Shown here in pieces: positions 18,276-29,700 of a stretch of DNA of 64,000 bases. The stretch comes from Odontocerum albicorne (Eukaryota > Arthropoda > Insecta > Trichoptera > Odontoceridae). The translations under genes were made by a program, and so were the position numbers. Location of the stretch: the NCBI GenBank assembly GCA_949825065.1, contig OX463838.1, forward strand, positions 8,224,251-8,288,250. The letters run 5' to 3'. The notes below the pieces were generated by a model that saw nothing but the letters and a program-made list of their open reading frames with translations, searched no databases and was not told the origin of the DNA. Each line of letters starts with the position of its first letter. The stretch's first letter is position 1.

Positions 18276-19216
18276 AAAATCACTAATACATATAATATTT
18301 TTGGTAAAGGAATTTAACCCTGCTGAGAGTGCTTTGTGAATAAATATGTTGTCTAACTAGGCAACTCTATGTTTATATGTAGATCTATCGAGTGTACATA
18401 TGATAATTTTTCCTTGATTAAAGGCATATATGCAATTCGTAGCATAAAGGAAATTAGAATTTCTTTAATATTAAATATATATTTAAAAAAACACTATTTT
18501 TTTTAAATCTGACTTTATGGAATGTCTAAAAAATTCGACAGGTGCTAACATTTTAATTTTAATATTTGCATCAGAAAAGTTTTAAAATGTGTCATTCCCT
18601 TTTCTCTTCAGTCTTAAATAATTGAAGAGATATCATAAATAAGGCAACAAATAGTGACAATGTCTATGCTAATATCTTTTCAATATAATTTTCTCTTTAA
18701 TATTACATTCAATGCGTACTGTACTGGTCAAGATTTGAAAATACAATCTTTAAACTAAAACCCTATTGCTGAGTGCCTCAGTACATAAGTCCTTACATAC
18801 AGTCAACAGGTGGCATAAGGATTTGAACAATGAAAAATTCAGTCAATATTATACAATTACTTGAAATCAGTTCATATATTTTCTTAAAATAACATAAAAG
18901 TTAGAATCAAGAATGAAAAAACGGTTTTTGTATTGTTCCAAGAAAAAAATTGTTTTTTTTTTCAAGATTATTTCAGAGTTGAAAGTGTGAATCAAAAAGA
19001 AATTTACATATATTATTACATAAATTCAACCAAAACATTAGTAAAGCGAAATAATGTAACAATATCAAGTAAAACAAAGTAACTATTATGTACATGTAAA
19101 TGAGTGAGGCTACTCAAATATTCTATTCTATCTATCACTATTTACAAATTGTTTAGAGTAGTCAATCAGTATTTAAAATTATTATACAAGAAACACACCC
19201 GGCCCACAGGTACACA
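18276..19216 (-). other. Probable thickveins 3' UTR / downstream flank
   Basis: AT-rich DNA immediately downstream of the thickveins stop codon with no mobile element recognised. It is the natural place for the 3' UTR. Several plus-strand TTTATT/ATTTATT motifs could be minus-strand polyadenylation signals, none preferred. Confidence 0.4.
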
Positions 19217-20479
19217 CTACACTAGCTTAACAGGAGAGTCAGTGTTTAGTTTAAAAAGTGTCTTCTTAACCCTCAAGGCGGTGAGCCTCACAGGTGGGTT
19301 CTGGTGCCAGCACTCCTGCATGACTTTGGCCAGGGTGCACAGCACTTCATTGGTCTCCCACCGCAGCGGGATCTGAGGGCGTATCTGTTTCACACATACC
19401 ACCAGGTGCATATCTTCAAAGGACGGATCATTAGGCACACAATCGTGATAAGGCAAAGCGTGATCTTCCGCAGACTTTATTTTGTCACCGGTGACACACC
19501 TCCTACACATTTCCCATAAAACAAGGCCAAATGAATAAACATCGGCCATTTTGAAAGCCTCGAAATTTGTTATATTCAAAGTCTCATCTAACACTTCTGG
19601 AGCCATGTATCTCCGTGTCCCTACCCGTGTATTAGGAGCAATATCAACTTCATTTCTCTCAGCAATATAACGCACAGCGAGTCCAAAGTCGGCTATAACA
19701 CATTCCCGATTACGCTTGACAAGAATATTTTTACTCTTTATGTCCCTGTGAGAAATTGCAGGTTTCCCTTTGGTCCCAAATATTTCCATGTGTAAATGAG
19801 TGAGCCCACTCGCGATGGAATAGGCCATAACCATGAGAGAGTTGGTATCTAATACTGTCATTTGTAGATAATCATGGAGTGATCCGAATTCGTGATATTC
19901 AGTTATAAGAAGCATCTGCGTCCAAGAACCGGTTCCTTTGATGTCCGCCGCTATAAAACCAAGAATGTTTTCATGTCTCATGAGAACAGTTTGATAAATT
20001 TCAGTCTCTCTGAACCAAGAAGCTTCCTCTGTGGTAAAGAAAATTTTGACAGCGACTTTTTCTCCTCTCCAGTGGGCGAGCCAAACTTCTCCATATCGGC
20101 CTTTTCCTACAGAAGATACCATCTGTATTTGTTTAGCAATTGTGCGTTGAACAAGGAGAGGCAGTCCAGACCCAGAGCCAGAAGATGGGTCGGTAATTGA
20201 AGGTGGAGAAGGGTGAAGGCCATCCAGCAGTCGTTGCTTTCTGCGTTGCATTTTGTGACGTCGAAACAGTAGAAACGCCCCCAAAACCAGCACTGCAGTG
20301 ACGGAGGCCAACACAACCACGGCACATATAAGAAGTGAGGCGTTATTGTGAAGACTCGTCACTTCAGGAACGGTGGTGGTGTGTTCATTAATCTGTGGCT
20401 CCAACAATTTATTACACATATCTGTATCACAGCAGAGGATGGTTTTTGCTTTAGCATGAGGCACTTGTGATCCCTTACA
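19217..20479 (-). CDS. tkv: thickveins terminal exon: TM, GS box and kinase
   Basis: 420 codons plus TAG in one exon, with the acceptor TTTTTTCAG (ending 20480). Residues 1-23 finish the three-finger ectodomain ([10 protein letters not shown]). Residues 49-72 are the membrane helix, followed by a basic stop-transfer [11 protein letters not shown]. The GS box [11 protein letters not shown] is at 99-109, the glycine loop GKGRYGEV at 125-132 and the ATP lysine in VAVK at 145. The L45 loop is at 178-188, HRDIKSKN with catalytic Asp at 246, DFG at 264-266 and MAPEVL near 292-297. All key kinase residues are present, so it should be active. A kinase and membrane segment without introns is notable for a receptor that is multi-exonic in many animals. 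Confidence 0.97.
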   Translation of the reverse strand, partial: CKGSQVPHAKAKTILCCDTDMCNKLLEPQINEHTTTVPEVTSLHNNASLLICAVVVLASVTAVLVLGAFLLFRRHKMQRRKQRLLDGLHPSPPSITDPSSGSGSGLPLLVQRTIAKQIQMVSSVGKGRYGEVWLAHWRGEKVAVKIFFTTEEASWFRETEIYQTVLMRHENILGFIAADIKGTGSWTQMLLITEYHEFGSLHDYLQMTVLDTNSLMVMAYSIASGLTHLHMEIFGTKGKPAISHRDIKSKNILVKRNRECVIADFGLAVRYIAERNEVDIAPNTRVGTRRYMAPEVLDETLNITNFEAFKMADVYSFGLVLWEMCRRCVTGDKIKSAEDHALPYHDCVPNDPSFEDMHLVVCVKQIRPQIPLRWETNEVLCTLAKVMQECWHQNPPVRLTALRVKKTLFKLNTDSPVKLV

Positions 20480-23400
20480 CTGAAAAAAAAAAAACATGTT
20501 GATAAAAAATTTATATAAAAAATTAAATGAAATATTTTATCTAAATACTGGGACAAAAATCTTAACTTTCTAGTGTTTGGTCAATGAATAATCAAACAAA
20601 TTAAATACTTTTGGATTTTTAACTATGGTTGAAATTATTTTTCATTTAGTTTAGTGCTGCTCATAATTTGCAAATACCATTTGCCCTGCCAATGATTTGA
20701 CAATAATTTTTTATTTAGACTTTCTGACAAATATAATTATAGACAACTTTGCAATTGTCAAATATGTGACTACTATAAGCATAATAAACCTACGTATCAA
20801 AACATTAAGGGCAAGTATAATATATAGCTGGCAATACTGATGTACTTTTGTGTTTTTTATACATGCATATTTTTATGATGTAAGCATCAATCAGAGATTG
20901 TAACATAGTGTTACATCAACTTTTGACTATATACTTTAACACCGGGTATCTTTTTTGGATCAACTTCCCTTAACACACAGGTCGGCAAAGTGCGGCTCTG
21001 GCACAAATATTTTCCCCTTTTGGCATTGGTAACTTTGAAATACAATTGCTGGATTTAAAAAACAAGGTTTTGTCAGTCATTGTCATGATTTAAATTTATG
21101 GATTCCTTAATTACATAATATTTTTTTTCAAAGAATAAATTTTTTATTAAGTACGAAATCAAGTTTTATTCAGTGTACCCGTAATTTAATGAAGTGCTAA
21201 AATTATAATAAAGGTTTGCTAAATTAATAAACAGATTTGGCTCTCAAATTTTTTTAAATCGTTGTAATGTACATATTTGGCTCCTTGGCTAATAAGTTTG
21301 CCGACCACTGCCTTAACACATCTTAGGAGAAGTCAAAGCCCCCCTAGTGTAACATTGGATAATTTTAGTTCTTGTAACGTGGAGATAAAAAACTCGAACA
21401 ACATTAAAAACTCTTAAGAGGGATATAAGAGAGTAGTTTGAGAAGTTTGGTCAATTTATGAGATGGCGCCACAACTCATAGTGATATCACTGCTGGCAAG
21501 TATCAAGCGATCTCTGTCAAAAATAATTGCCATGTGTGACACGCAGTTAACGTTTGACAGCCATGTGAATCGATCTATTTGACATTAGCCGTAACAATGC
21601 AAAAAAAGTCTTCTGTGCCGTCATTAACGATTTTTTGAACAAGTTAACAGCAATGCAGATCAAAGCCGAGTTAGATGAAGTGCATGGGGACTCTGCACCA
21701 GCATTGAAGACTGTTTATTTTTAGATAAATGAGTTTAAATGTGGCCGTACATGTACTAAAGATGAATCGAGCTCCAGATTGTGTCCACAAAATCGCTGGA
21801 CTAGGTGTGTAATACTCAAAGTTTTACTTGCTTTTTTACCAAATTCTTAAACTACCCTTGTATTCTCACCCATCTAGGATTTTGTCTGAGATGTTTCCTT
21901 ACACAATAAGATCTGATAAGTTCTAAATATTGCAGGTATAATGTTTTCTTTATTCAAATTATCTGTTTGAACTTCTCCATTTCATACCGAATCTTTTATC
22001 AGTAGACCTACATTTCAAAAGCTTTTAAATAATAGCTCCCATGGTTGTCCTTACTCCAACACCATGCAATAGAATAGAGAAAACATAACACCTTACCATT
22101 TTCATCCATTATCCATTTATAACTGTTGTATAAATCCAAATTGAATACATTTCAAGGGATAATTCATTAATATATTATTTTTGTTTCAATAAAATACAGG
22201 TAACCCCCGTTCATCGCGACCCCGGTGAGTGCGGATTCGTTATAACGCGGTATTTTAAACAACACTTGTCCGGCTTCGACACATTCCAGGAATCGTCATA
22301 ATGTGTAGTTGCACGAGCGAGCTATCTTTCTTTTTCGTTCACTCACATAATACACATGTACATATATACATAAATTCACGACCGCGAGTGAGACAAAATA
22401 TGTAGCTATCAGAAACATCGACGAAGCGTGGAATGAAGTCACCCAATATTGTATGAAGAACGTTTGGAAAAGGTTGTTCAGAGAAATTGATGATCAAATG
22501 AATTACGAAAATGATATTCAAAATATCGTCGAACATATTAAGTGTTAAAATAATCGAAAAGGCCCTTTCTCTTCACAATCAGTGCATATACGATCAGTGC
22601 ATTATAATTCGTAGTTGTTAGAACTACGAGTTATAATGCACTGATCTTCAAAATCAGTGCATTATAACTCGTAGTTGTTAGAAAAAAATGAGGAAGATTA
22701 TGAGCGAGTGAGTGCTGTAAAGCGTGGTTGTAATGGATTATTTGACGGTTATAGACAAATTTTACACAATAAACGTATAGAGGCCAAACAAGGAAATCTA
22801 GATTCTATTTTGCAAAGCGGAAAAATAAACAAATAATGAATTATATTTTATATGACATTGTTAGTTAATGTTTATTTTAAAAATAAAACGTTTTTTAGAA
22901 TCTTAAAATGATTTTTTTTAAAATCCTCCGTTGATCCTGAATTTTGCTTATCGCGGCCATGTCCGGAACGTATCTCCCGTGATCGACGGGGGTTACCTGT
23001 ATTTCTGTATTTTATTATTATCATCGTGATGATACATGTTCAAATCAGCTAAATAAAATATAAAATAAATATGAAGAATAAATAAAACAGGAATCGAGAA
23101 ATATTGATTCAAGATTGCGACCCCCCCCCCCCCCCCCCACCCCATAGATATATAAACATATATATCTTTACAAAGAGATATTGAATAATAAAAGTTCTGG
23201 GATCAAAAACTTGGTAACTCACAAATGATATAAATCATGAGAGGTTATATTTCTAAATGAATAATTATCTATCCATACTTTTAAAATCATCCAATTGTGT
23301 TTTTAAGACAATTTTTATAAATGAATATAAATTATATCATTATCAAAGATAAATTATGACCTTTATGGTTTAATTGGCAAGACTCCTTTGTTTTGATACA

Positions 23401-24959
23401 GAGGTTTGCGGAGTTTGATTCTTTTTGTTACCCAGATTTTTTACACAGGGTTTACAGTCTCGTTTTTACTAAAGGTTGGTTTAACACCTTTCTGGTCAGT
23501 TGGAAGAAATTGCCATGGTAATAAATCCGCCAGGTTGTACTGTATACAATAAAAGTGTAATGTAATACAATAATATATGTGGTTTGTTTCCCGATGAAAT
23601 CAATTCCGAATTGGTTATGCTCTCAGCCATGTATTATATATTTATTGATGTGCTGCTGCATAACATTTATTTAACATCACTTTATAAAGGGGTTTTCAGA
23701 TGTGTCATAGGGTTAACTTTCTTAATATAGACTTGAAATAGTGTCTCTTAAGATAAAACTAGTATATTTTAATAATTACAGTTTACCAGCTTTTTACATC
23801 ACATACATATCATCGCACCATTGTCCATTGCGAGGTAGGCAGAGATAATAAATCTCCAAACTCTTCTATCCAAGCACACAACTTTCACCTCCTTCAAATT
23901 CATACATCTCATCATGCACAATCATCTATTATTCCTTCTTACTTTACCTTCTTTCCAAATCTGGTCCATTTGATCCATGCCCCATTTTCTTGTCTACCTC
24001 TTTCACACACACCTTGCATTTCTGACTTGTATTTTCGCTTAGATATTCATTCTCTCTACATGTCTAAACCATCTTAACCCTTATCTTGATAAAGTTCAAT
24101 TTATCCAAATATTAACGTTTTTCTTTGGTGATTCCTTGTAGTGTGGTAAGTTATGAAGAAAAATTGAGGAAAAAAATCACAACTTTTTTATGTAACACCC
24201 ACGTTACATTGCCAAAATATCAATTTTTATTAAACACAAAAAGGGCTATAAAATGATTCTATAATCTAAAAAACATGAACATTTACATAGCTGAATTATC
24301 AACAAATAAAATGGTTTGAATCGAATTTTCTCTACATGTAGTGATTAATAAGATATTTAGATTATTTACCCCAATTTTCAAAACGGACCCATGCTGTCCA
24401 GACATGTTGACCCGATATTGTTTGAAAGCTTGTAGCGTTGTCAATATTTATCACCAGATGATACCACTGCACACAATAGTGTATGTATAGTATTTGAATG
24501 TGTTGCCATATTTGAAATTACGTTAGTTTCTAGATTTAAAAAAAAATCCCTAAATTAGTGTAACACCTGTGTTACAATGCCATGATAAGGGTTAAAGCTC
24601 CTTGCTTACTTCATCTTACTTAAAATATCAATTTTATTCACGCGTTATTTCATATAGACACTACAAAGTTTCCTCAGTGCACACATCTCCACAGCATTAA
24701 TCTTTACATCACATCTAACAAATTATCTTTTACAAGTCACCAAAATTTGTTGTTTCCACTAAAAAGGAAATTACCTGCATGAGGCTAGCTTCTTCGGGTG
24801 GTAGGCAGCCGTAGGAGCGTTCATACTCCAAGACGTTGGTGTCCGGGTCCGACACCACTTCCACAGCCACGAAGCAGCGCCCACCGGGCCGCGTGAAGCA
24901 TGTGCCATTTCCCGCATGTCCCGGGCAGTGCCCGTCGCAGTAGCACTCCAATTCGACGT
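19217..24959 (-). CDS. tkv: Type I BMP receptor kinase thickveins, 5' exon missing
   Basis: A plasma-membrane Ser/Thr kinase receptor for Dpp/BMP ligands that phosphorylates Mad-type Smads. Two exons are seen: 24959-24775 (cysteine-rich ligand-binding fold) and 20479-19217 (end of ectodomain, membrane segment, GS box, kinase), joined in phase 0 as LMQ-CKGSQ. Together they give about 481 residues. The L45 loop reads [11 protein letters not shown], diagnostic of the ALK3/6-Thickveins class; Saxophone and Baboon differ here. The signal peptide and first residues are not found. The exon at 24959 needs one base from upstream, so at least one coding exon lies to the right. A CpG-rich block near 33.2-33.5 kb is the best candidate for the 5' end. 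The intron at 20480-24774 holds hAT, mariner, Tigger, SINE, LINE and piggyBac-type elements. Confidence 0.93.
20480..20975. other. thickveins intron, featureless part
   Basis: AT-rich intronic DNA. The poly-A run at 20483-20494 is the complement of the polypyrimidine tract of the acceptor. Nothing else is recognised. Confidence 0.5.
20976..21310. mobile_element. hAT-type MITE with 8-bp TSD
   Basis: Termini CACAGGTCGGCAAAGTGCGG and AAGTTTGCCGACCACTG pair imperfectly, and the 8-bp duplication CCTTAACA flanks both sides (20968-20975 and 21311-21318). It is 335 bp long, with no coding sequence and an AT-rich centre. It sits in the thickveins intron. Confidence 0.85.
21431..21857 (+). mobile_element. 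Mariner deletion derivative (N-terminal remnant)
   Basis: Ends GTAGTTTGAGAAGTTTGGTC and the complement of ACCAAATTCTTAAACTACCC form imperfect TIRs. Between them is the start of a mariner transposase HTH in broken frame: [20 protein letters not shown] near 21653-21712, then [17 protein letters not shown] near 21725-21775. The catalytic domain has been deleted. Confidence 0.8.
22197..22999 (+). mobile_element. pogo/Tigger-type DNA transposon, deleted
   Basis: Ends CAGGTAACCCCCGTTCATCG and its near-complement (GACGGGGGTTACCTG) are flanked by TA on both sides (22195-22196 and 23000-23001); the element is 803 bp. A piece of transposase C-terminus reads [20 protein letters not shown] near 22408-22467 and continues to NIVEHIKC near 22545, followed by a stop. 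This matches the C-terminal region of Tigger/pogo DDE transposases. The N-terminal CENPB-like DNA-binding domain is absent. Confidence 0.85.
22592..22680. repeat. Inverted/direct triplication inside Tigger element
   Basis: The unit ATCAGTGCATTATAACTCGT plus AGTT occurs three times: 22593-22616 (one mismatch), inverted at 22622-22645, and direct again at 22653-22676. The first two form a hairpin with about 25-bp arms and a 4-5 base loop. Confidence 0.85.
23119..23139. repeat. Poly-C tract
   Basis: An interrupted run of about 18 C residues followed by ACCCC, in otherwise AT-rich intron. Length may be affected by sequencing error. Confidence 0.9.
23370..23585 (+). mobile_element. tRNA-derived SINE copy
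   Basis: The head near 23370-23435 is degraded (B-box-like GAGTTTGATTC). The body and tail are recognisable by GTCAGTTGGAAGAAATTGCC near 23496-23515, AATAAATCCGCCAGGTTGTA and ACAATAAAAGTGTAATG. It is in the thickveins intron, opposite to the gene. Confidence 0.7.
23805..24710 (-). mobile_element. LINE 3' tail, split by a piggyBac-type MITE
   Basis: Another antisense copy of the common LINE tail: GTAGGCAGAG near 23833, AACCATCTTAA at 24067-24077, continuing at 24592 with TTAAAGCTCCTTGCTTACTT. Removing 24078-24595 restores a continuous tail, as shown by the uninterrupted copy at about 37890 (AACCATCTTAAAGCTTCTTT). Confidence 0.8.
24074..24595. mobile_element. piggyBac-type MITE (TTAA target)
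   Basis: Ends TTAACCCTTATCTTGATAAAG and ...GCCATGATAAGGGTTAA are inverted copies flanked by the duplicated TTAA. No coding sequence. Internal subterminal motifs GTAACACCCACGTTAC (about 24193-24208) and GTAACACCTGTGTTAC (about 24560-24575) form two related palindromes, possible transposase-binding sites. It is 522 bp including both TTAA copies. Confidence 0.85.
24775..24959 (-). CDS. tkv: thickveins ectodomain exon
   Basis: 185 nt from the acceptor CTTTCTAG (ending 24960) to the donor CAG/GTAATT. It reads [20 protein letters not shown], then [13 protein letters not shown] and [17 protein letters not shown]: the CxCxGxC and GGxCF cysteine pattern of type I BMP receptor ectodomains. Local GC content is much higher than its surroundings, as expected for conserved coding DNA. 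It starts with two bases of a split codon (phase 1 intron) and ends in phase 0. The NGT sequon is a likely N-glycosylation site. Confidence 0.95.
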
Positions 24960-25159
24960 CTAGAAAGGAAAAATTACAAGTCAATTTTAGTTTTAAAATG
25001 AAAAAGAAAAGAAACTGAAGAATAGATATTCTAATGTAGTTAACCTATGTATGGATTTTTCCATGATGAAAACTTTTTCAATATGAAAATAGAAAGGAAA
25101 AATATAAAAAAAAGTGTAATACAAAAAAATACTTCACGATAAAGTAGACAAAGGTAAAT

Positions 25160-25640
25160 TATAAAATTTATATGATACCAAAATCTACATGCACTTAATA
25201 ACACTCCAAAAGCTTAGAAGGGCAGGCAAGACCTAAGTATGTATGTAGGAAGTATAAATTTACATGATACCAAAATCTATATGCACTTAATAATACTCCA
25301 AAAACTTAAGAGGGGCGAGGCAAGACCTAAGTATGTATGTAGGAAGTATAAATTAACATGATACCAAAATCTATATGCACTTAATAATACTCCAAAAGCT
25401 TAGAGGGGAAAGGCAAGACCTAAGTATGTATGTAGGAAGTATAAATTTACATGATACCAAAATCTATATGCACTTAATAATACTCCAAAAGCTTAGAGGG
25501 GAAAGGCAAGACCTAAGTATGTATGTAGGAAGTATAAATTTACATGATACCAAAATCTATATGCACTTAATAATACTCCAAAAGCTTAGAGGGGCAAGGC
25601 ACGACCTAAGTATGTATGTAGGAAGTATAAATGAGGAAAA
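25160..25640. repeat. 93-bp tandem repeat, 5 units
   Basis: ATGATACCAAAATCTA recurs at 25172, 25264, 25358, 25451 and 25544, giving periods of 92-94 bp. Units share GTATGTATGTAGGAAGTATA and differ at a few sites; the first and last are the most divergent. The 106-codon plus-strand frame through it exists only because 93 is a multiple of three. It lies upstream of the thickveins ectodomain exon, probably in an intron. Confidence 0.95.
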
Positions 25641-26560
25641 AATCGGGATAAACAGACTGAAAAAGGAATTTCAGGCTCAGGCTTGGCCGATCTGATGGGA
25701 TAAAAAGGTATTTCAGGGACGTACTTAATACGAAGGACAGAAATGGAATTCCAGAATGATATTCATCAAAATTTAATAGATTTATTTTTTTAATTTTATT
25801 TACACATGACAAGAAATATACATAATTTACGAAAAAACAACAGGTAATTTAATTTGGACATACAATTTCAATGGATCTGGGTTTGTTGCCTTTCATTTGC
25901 CGTGTTTCCGGTAAACTAGGCTTTTGCCTGTATCTCACTGATAAAAATAGAACTTTCAAAAATGTTATATTGATTACTGATTTTTCAACTGCACTTTACA
26001 CAAATCTAATTTCATAGACCCATTTTAGTCAATATAGTTTTGTAATATTATTTATGTATGTGCCTTAATATCACTGAAAAATTTAAATCCATTGTCCATT
26101 GAAAAAAAATCCTTATCATGTAGATTATTTTACAAAGTGAAAACAATATTATTTTTTTAAATTCAAATCAAAATATAAAGGATCATTAATAATTGATTAT
26201 CGAACAAACTTGATAATTATTTTCACTTGCTGATAACTGTGCTTTTAATAATAACTTAATACATAAATATTGCAAGAAAAATCCTGTCTGTAATTTTTTT
26301 TTGTTTATTGTATTTGAAATATTAAATGAGAATGTCATTCATATAAAAACAAAATTAACCAGTTGGTAAAATGTGCTCTCCATGCTTGAGTTGGTAATTA
26401 CTTACATTAGAAAAAGCATGAAATGTTTAGGTATCGATCTTCGCTAACCTAAATGACAATTGGAAGTTATATCCTGTATGTTATACCTACGGCGACACTA
26501 CAATAAACGTTCAGCTAATACATTTTACACTGTCATAAGATTAAAAAAAAATTTGCATGA
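25641..26560. other. AT-rich stretch, nothing recognised
   Basis: No protein, tandem or inverted structure recognised on either strand. The thickveins signal-peptide exon was searched for here on the minus strand without success. Confidence 0.45.
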
Positions 26561-26569
26561 AATAGAAAG

Positions 26570-27010
26570 AACAAGACACACCCCTTATATGATCACCATC
26601 CAGCAATATCAAGATTGAAATCTAAAAATAATTTAAAGAGGAGAGCGCAAGAACTGACGATTACTCCGGATAAAACACGTTTTTCTGAAGTGGAAAGAAA
26701 AAACACCAGACGACTTGATGGAGCTCACGGAAAAAATGGCACCTGTAGAACTGTCTTGGTCTACTTGGAGAGTACTGAATATACTCTGGAAGGATGGTTA
26801 GATGCAATGTCAACATGCAGAGATGGTGTTTCCTAAACGAAACTAACATTGAATGTGATTTAGTATACAGGACTCGCAACACATGCTAGTTTGTCCGAAC
26901 ATCGGGACTTCATGCTTTGGACAAGACCTGATTGTTGTGAATGATAGTGATCTCTGTTGCGTCCTACTAGAAACATGTGGCATAATTGGTCCGGACACAG
27001 AAATTAATGA
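26570..27010 (+). mobile_element. LINE C-terminal tail (CCHC-like end), plus strand
   Basis: The plus strand shows MELTEKMAPVELSWSTWRVL near 26720-26779, then CNVNMQRWCF, then LVCPNIGTSCFGQDLIVVND near 26886-26945. This matches the cysteine/histidine-containing C-terminus of a LINE polyprotein, different from the LRWFGH-tail family. Frames are broken and the 5' part is missing. Confidence 0.75.
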
Positions 27011-27450
27011 ATGAGCATGAAATGATTAAAATCAGGTTTAAAATCCATTTTTTACAACCCTATGCTGATATTAAATTTCTTCATATATCTCAAAACAGGT
27101 CAAATGTGGGACAGACTTTTTTTTATATGTGTAGGTATGACCAGGTATTTGAAAAAAGAGTTACGTGAGAAGATATGACAAGCATTTGTTCAATTTTACA
27201 TGGAAGAATGTATATAAAATGTGACTTTATTAAGTGTTGTATGGAATGAATGGAAGAATTTAATTGAAATAAGGATATTACAACTGCCTTGATATTTTTG
27301 CATAGGAATGAAATATGCCTATTTGATATTAACAAACTAAAAAATATGTATAGTGGGTTCAGACCTTTTTGCATCTATACGTTGTTGATGTCGTCAGGTG
27401 AAGATTTTAATTCTTAGTTTAACACATGTTTTTATCCGTAATGAAGTTCC
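27011..27450. other. AT-rich stretch, nothing recognised
   Basis: No supported feature. Confidence 0.45.
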
Positions 27451-27711
27451 TTAACACATTGACTGCTGAACAATTTGTTTTAAAATTACAGCAGTACTAA
27501 AAAAATTGCAAATGTTGAAGAATCTTAAAAAATAGTCGAGGTGTGAGAGCAGATATAATTTATTGACATACACCCATACAAAATTTATCTGTACTGAAAG
27601 GCCACTTGTTTATTAATTAATTCAAAGAAATATGAAATAGATTGGTGATGGGTGGTTTGAGCATCCAGCAAAAGTTTATATAAACGTCATTTTTAGCACT
27701 GAATGTGTTAA
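27451..27711. mobile_element. piggyBac-type MITE, 261 bp
   Basis: TTAACACATTGACTGCTGA at the left and the complement-like TTTAGCACTGAATGTGTTAA at the right, with TTAA at both ends as target duplication. No coding potential. Ends differ from those of the 24.1 kb MITE, so it is a separate family. Confidence 0.8.
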
Positions 27712-28489
27712 CATGGGAACACATGAAATTGTTCAATTTTATCACCACAATATGCAAATAAATATTCACATTTTAATGTTCATATTTTTTTATGGTGCTT
27801 TTTTTATTATCTGAAAAATATTAAACGGTACCAAGGACTGTGTCTTAAGTATCAGTCTGTAATATAAATTAATATTTTTTCATCTAAATTGGTTCTTTTA
27901 CTTGAAAACAATTGATTTGTAAAATTTACTTCAGTTATTTTATAAATTAAATATTTACGATTTTCGGAGACAACTAATGAAGAACCTGTAGGAACCCAAC
28001 TTTAGGATAAATTATATTATTCGATTTATAAGAACAAACGGAAAGGAAAAATAAAAAAGTACAATACAAATGACTAATATGTTCCATAAATTTCACTTTT
28101 AAAAACTGAAAAAATTTCATTACACAAGTACCTGGGCAGTAGTTAAGTTTTATACATAAAAAATCATAAAATGATTAACTTTTTATTCTTAAGACAGTAT
28201 GCATACCTTGATATCATTATTTTTATGTTGCCCAACTTTTAATAAGCAACCTTAATATGTGAAAGGAAAAGAAAATGTGATATATGGGTGAAGAATACAA
28301 GACTAGAGACTAATTATGTTACTGTTTATAATACCAATTGCTGATGTCAGCAAACAGAAATTGAATGGTTTGTTGAAATAAGAAACAAAATTCAAAGTGT
28401 AAAATGTATATATTTTGAGTTCTGCTAAAATGATAATACATAATATTAGTGCAGACTTGGAAATATGGTAGTGGAACTTAAACATAAAA
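27712..28489. other. AT-rich stretch, nothing recognised
   Basis: No protein or repeat structure stands out. Confidence 0.45.
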
Positions 28490-29700
28490 AAAGTGTTGAA
28501 TTAATGTTGCGGAAATGTGTGATGATGTATGTAGGACAGGGTAGGTCATGAGTATATAAAAAATGAATGAGAACTAAGGACTGGTGTATTAAGTGAGACG
28601 AAGAGTAAAAAAAACAGGTGATTTGGACGTATTAAACAAATGAGTGAAGTATTGAACAAAACTAAGCTATAATTTCAAAGTAACTGGTAAAAGTGATAGA
28701 TCAAGAAAAATATGGTTGGATGAAGTGAAAGAAATTTTAAAGGATATGTAGAGAAAGAAAAAAACCGAAGGATTTGTATAGATCGAATGAAATTTAGAAA
28801 AAAAAAGGAAATGTAAAGAAAAATAGGAGATATGTATAGCTATAAAGCATAGGTTCCCAAACTGGGCAATATCACCCACTTGTGGGCGATGAAGGAATCT
28901 TGGTGGACAATACTGGCTTCGGGAGAATTTGGTGGGCGATGTGAGGAGTCAAATGGGCAATAACAGATTGTTGAAAAAATAATGTCGTGTAAAAATGTTT
29001 TGACCATTTTATATTATATGTAAAGCAAATATTTTTTGCATGAAATATAATGCGTTTTAGGGTATATTAAAATAGCTGCTCTAACCCTTTTTTCAGGTAT
29101 GGGTACTTAGATAAGTAATCCAGTCACAAAAAATGGTACAACACTAATCACTAATTTCTGGATTTAATGCAGTCATAAGTATTTTAAATAAAAAGAGGAA
29201 TCGACTACAAATGGATGCTTTTGACAAAAATAGAGCCTATTATTGACAAATGCATAGCACAACACCAGGTCAACACTCATCCTTCTCATTAAATGTTAAT
29301 ATTGATTTTACTTTTTTGTTTGAAATTAGTTCGAGTTAGAATAATTATATTTTTTTTGTTTATTATAAGTGTATATATTTTTTTGTTTTATTTTATTAAA
29401 TAACTTTATAAATTCAATTCAAAATTATTTTATTTCCAAACTTCCTATGTGAAATTATAAAAATGCACATGTTACATGAATATATTGGTGAATATAAAAA
29501 AATACGCATAGATACGCTTACTATTACCTTAAATAGAGATACAGTTTTCCAAAGGTGGACGATGAAAAATATTGACGTTGAAAAATGGGCGTCGAGTCAA
29601 ATAAGTTTGGGAATCTATGCTATAAAGGAAGCGTGTCAGGATAGGAAAGTTTGGCACTCTGCCTGCCATAAAAGGGAAATATGTTCATAATCAGGTGCAT
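28490..29700 (+). mobile_element. LINE 3' tail, split by a hAT element
   Basis: The plus strand reads VTGKSDRSRKIWLDEVKEIL near 28680-28739 and, after the hAT insertion, EACQDRKVWHSACHKREICS near 29628-29687, the same CQDRKVW end seen in other copies of this LINE. Before the insertion the tail would have been continuous across the 8-bp target CTATAAAG. Confidence 0.78.
28848..29619. mobile_element. hAT MITE inserted in LINE tail
   Basis: Ends CATAGGTTCCCAAACTGGG and AAGTTTGGGAATCTATG pair, flanked by the exact 8-bp duplication CTATAAAG (28840-28847 and 29620-29627). 772 bp, no transposase frame. Both flanks are LINE tail sequence. Confidence 0.9.

Noticed and set aside
25375..25695. 106-codon frame with repeated peptide
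   Set aside because: It follows the 93-bp tandem repeat; the period divisible by three explains its openness.
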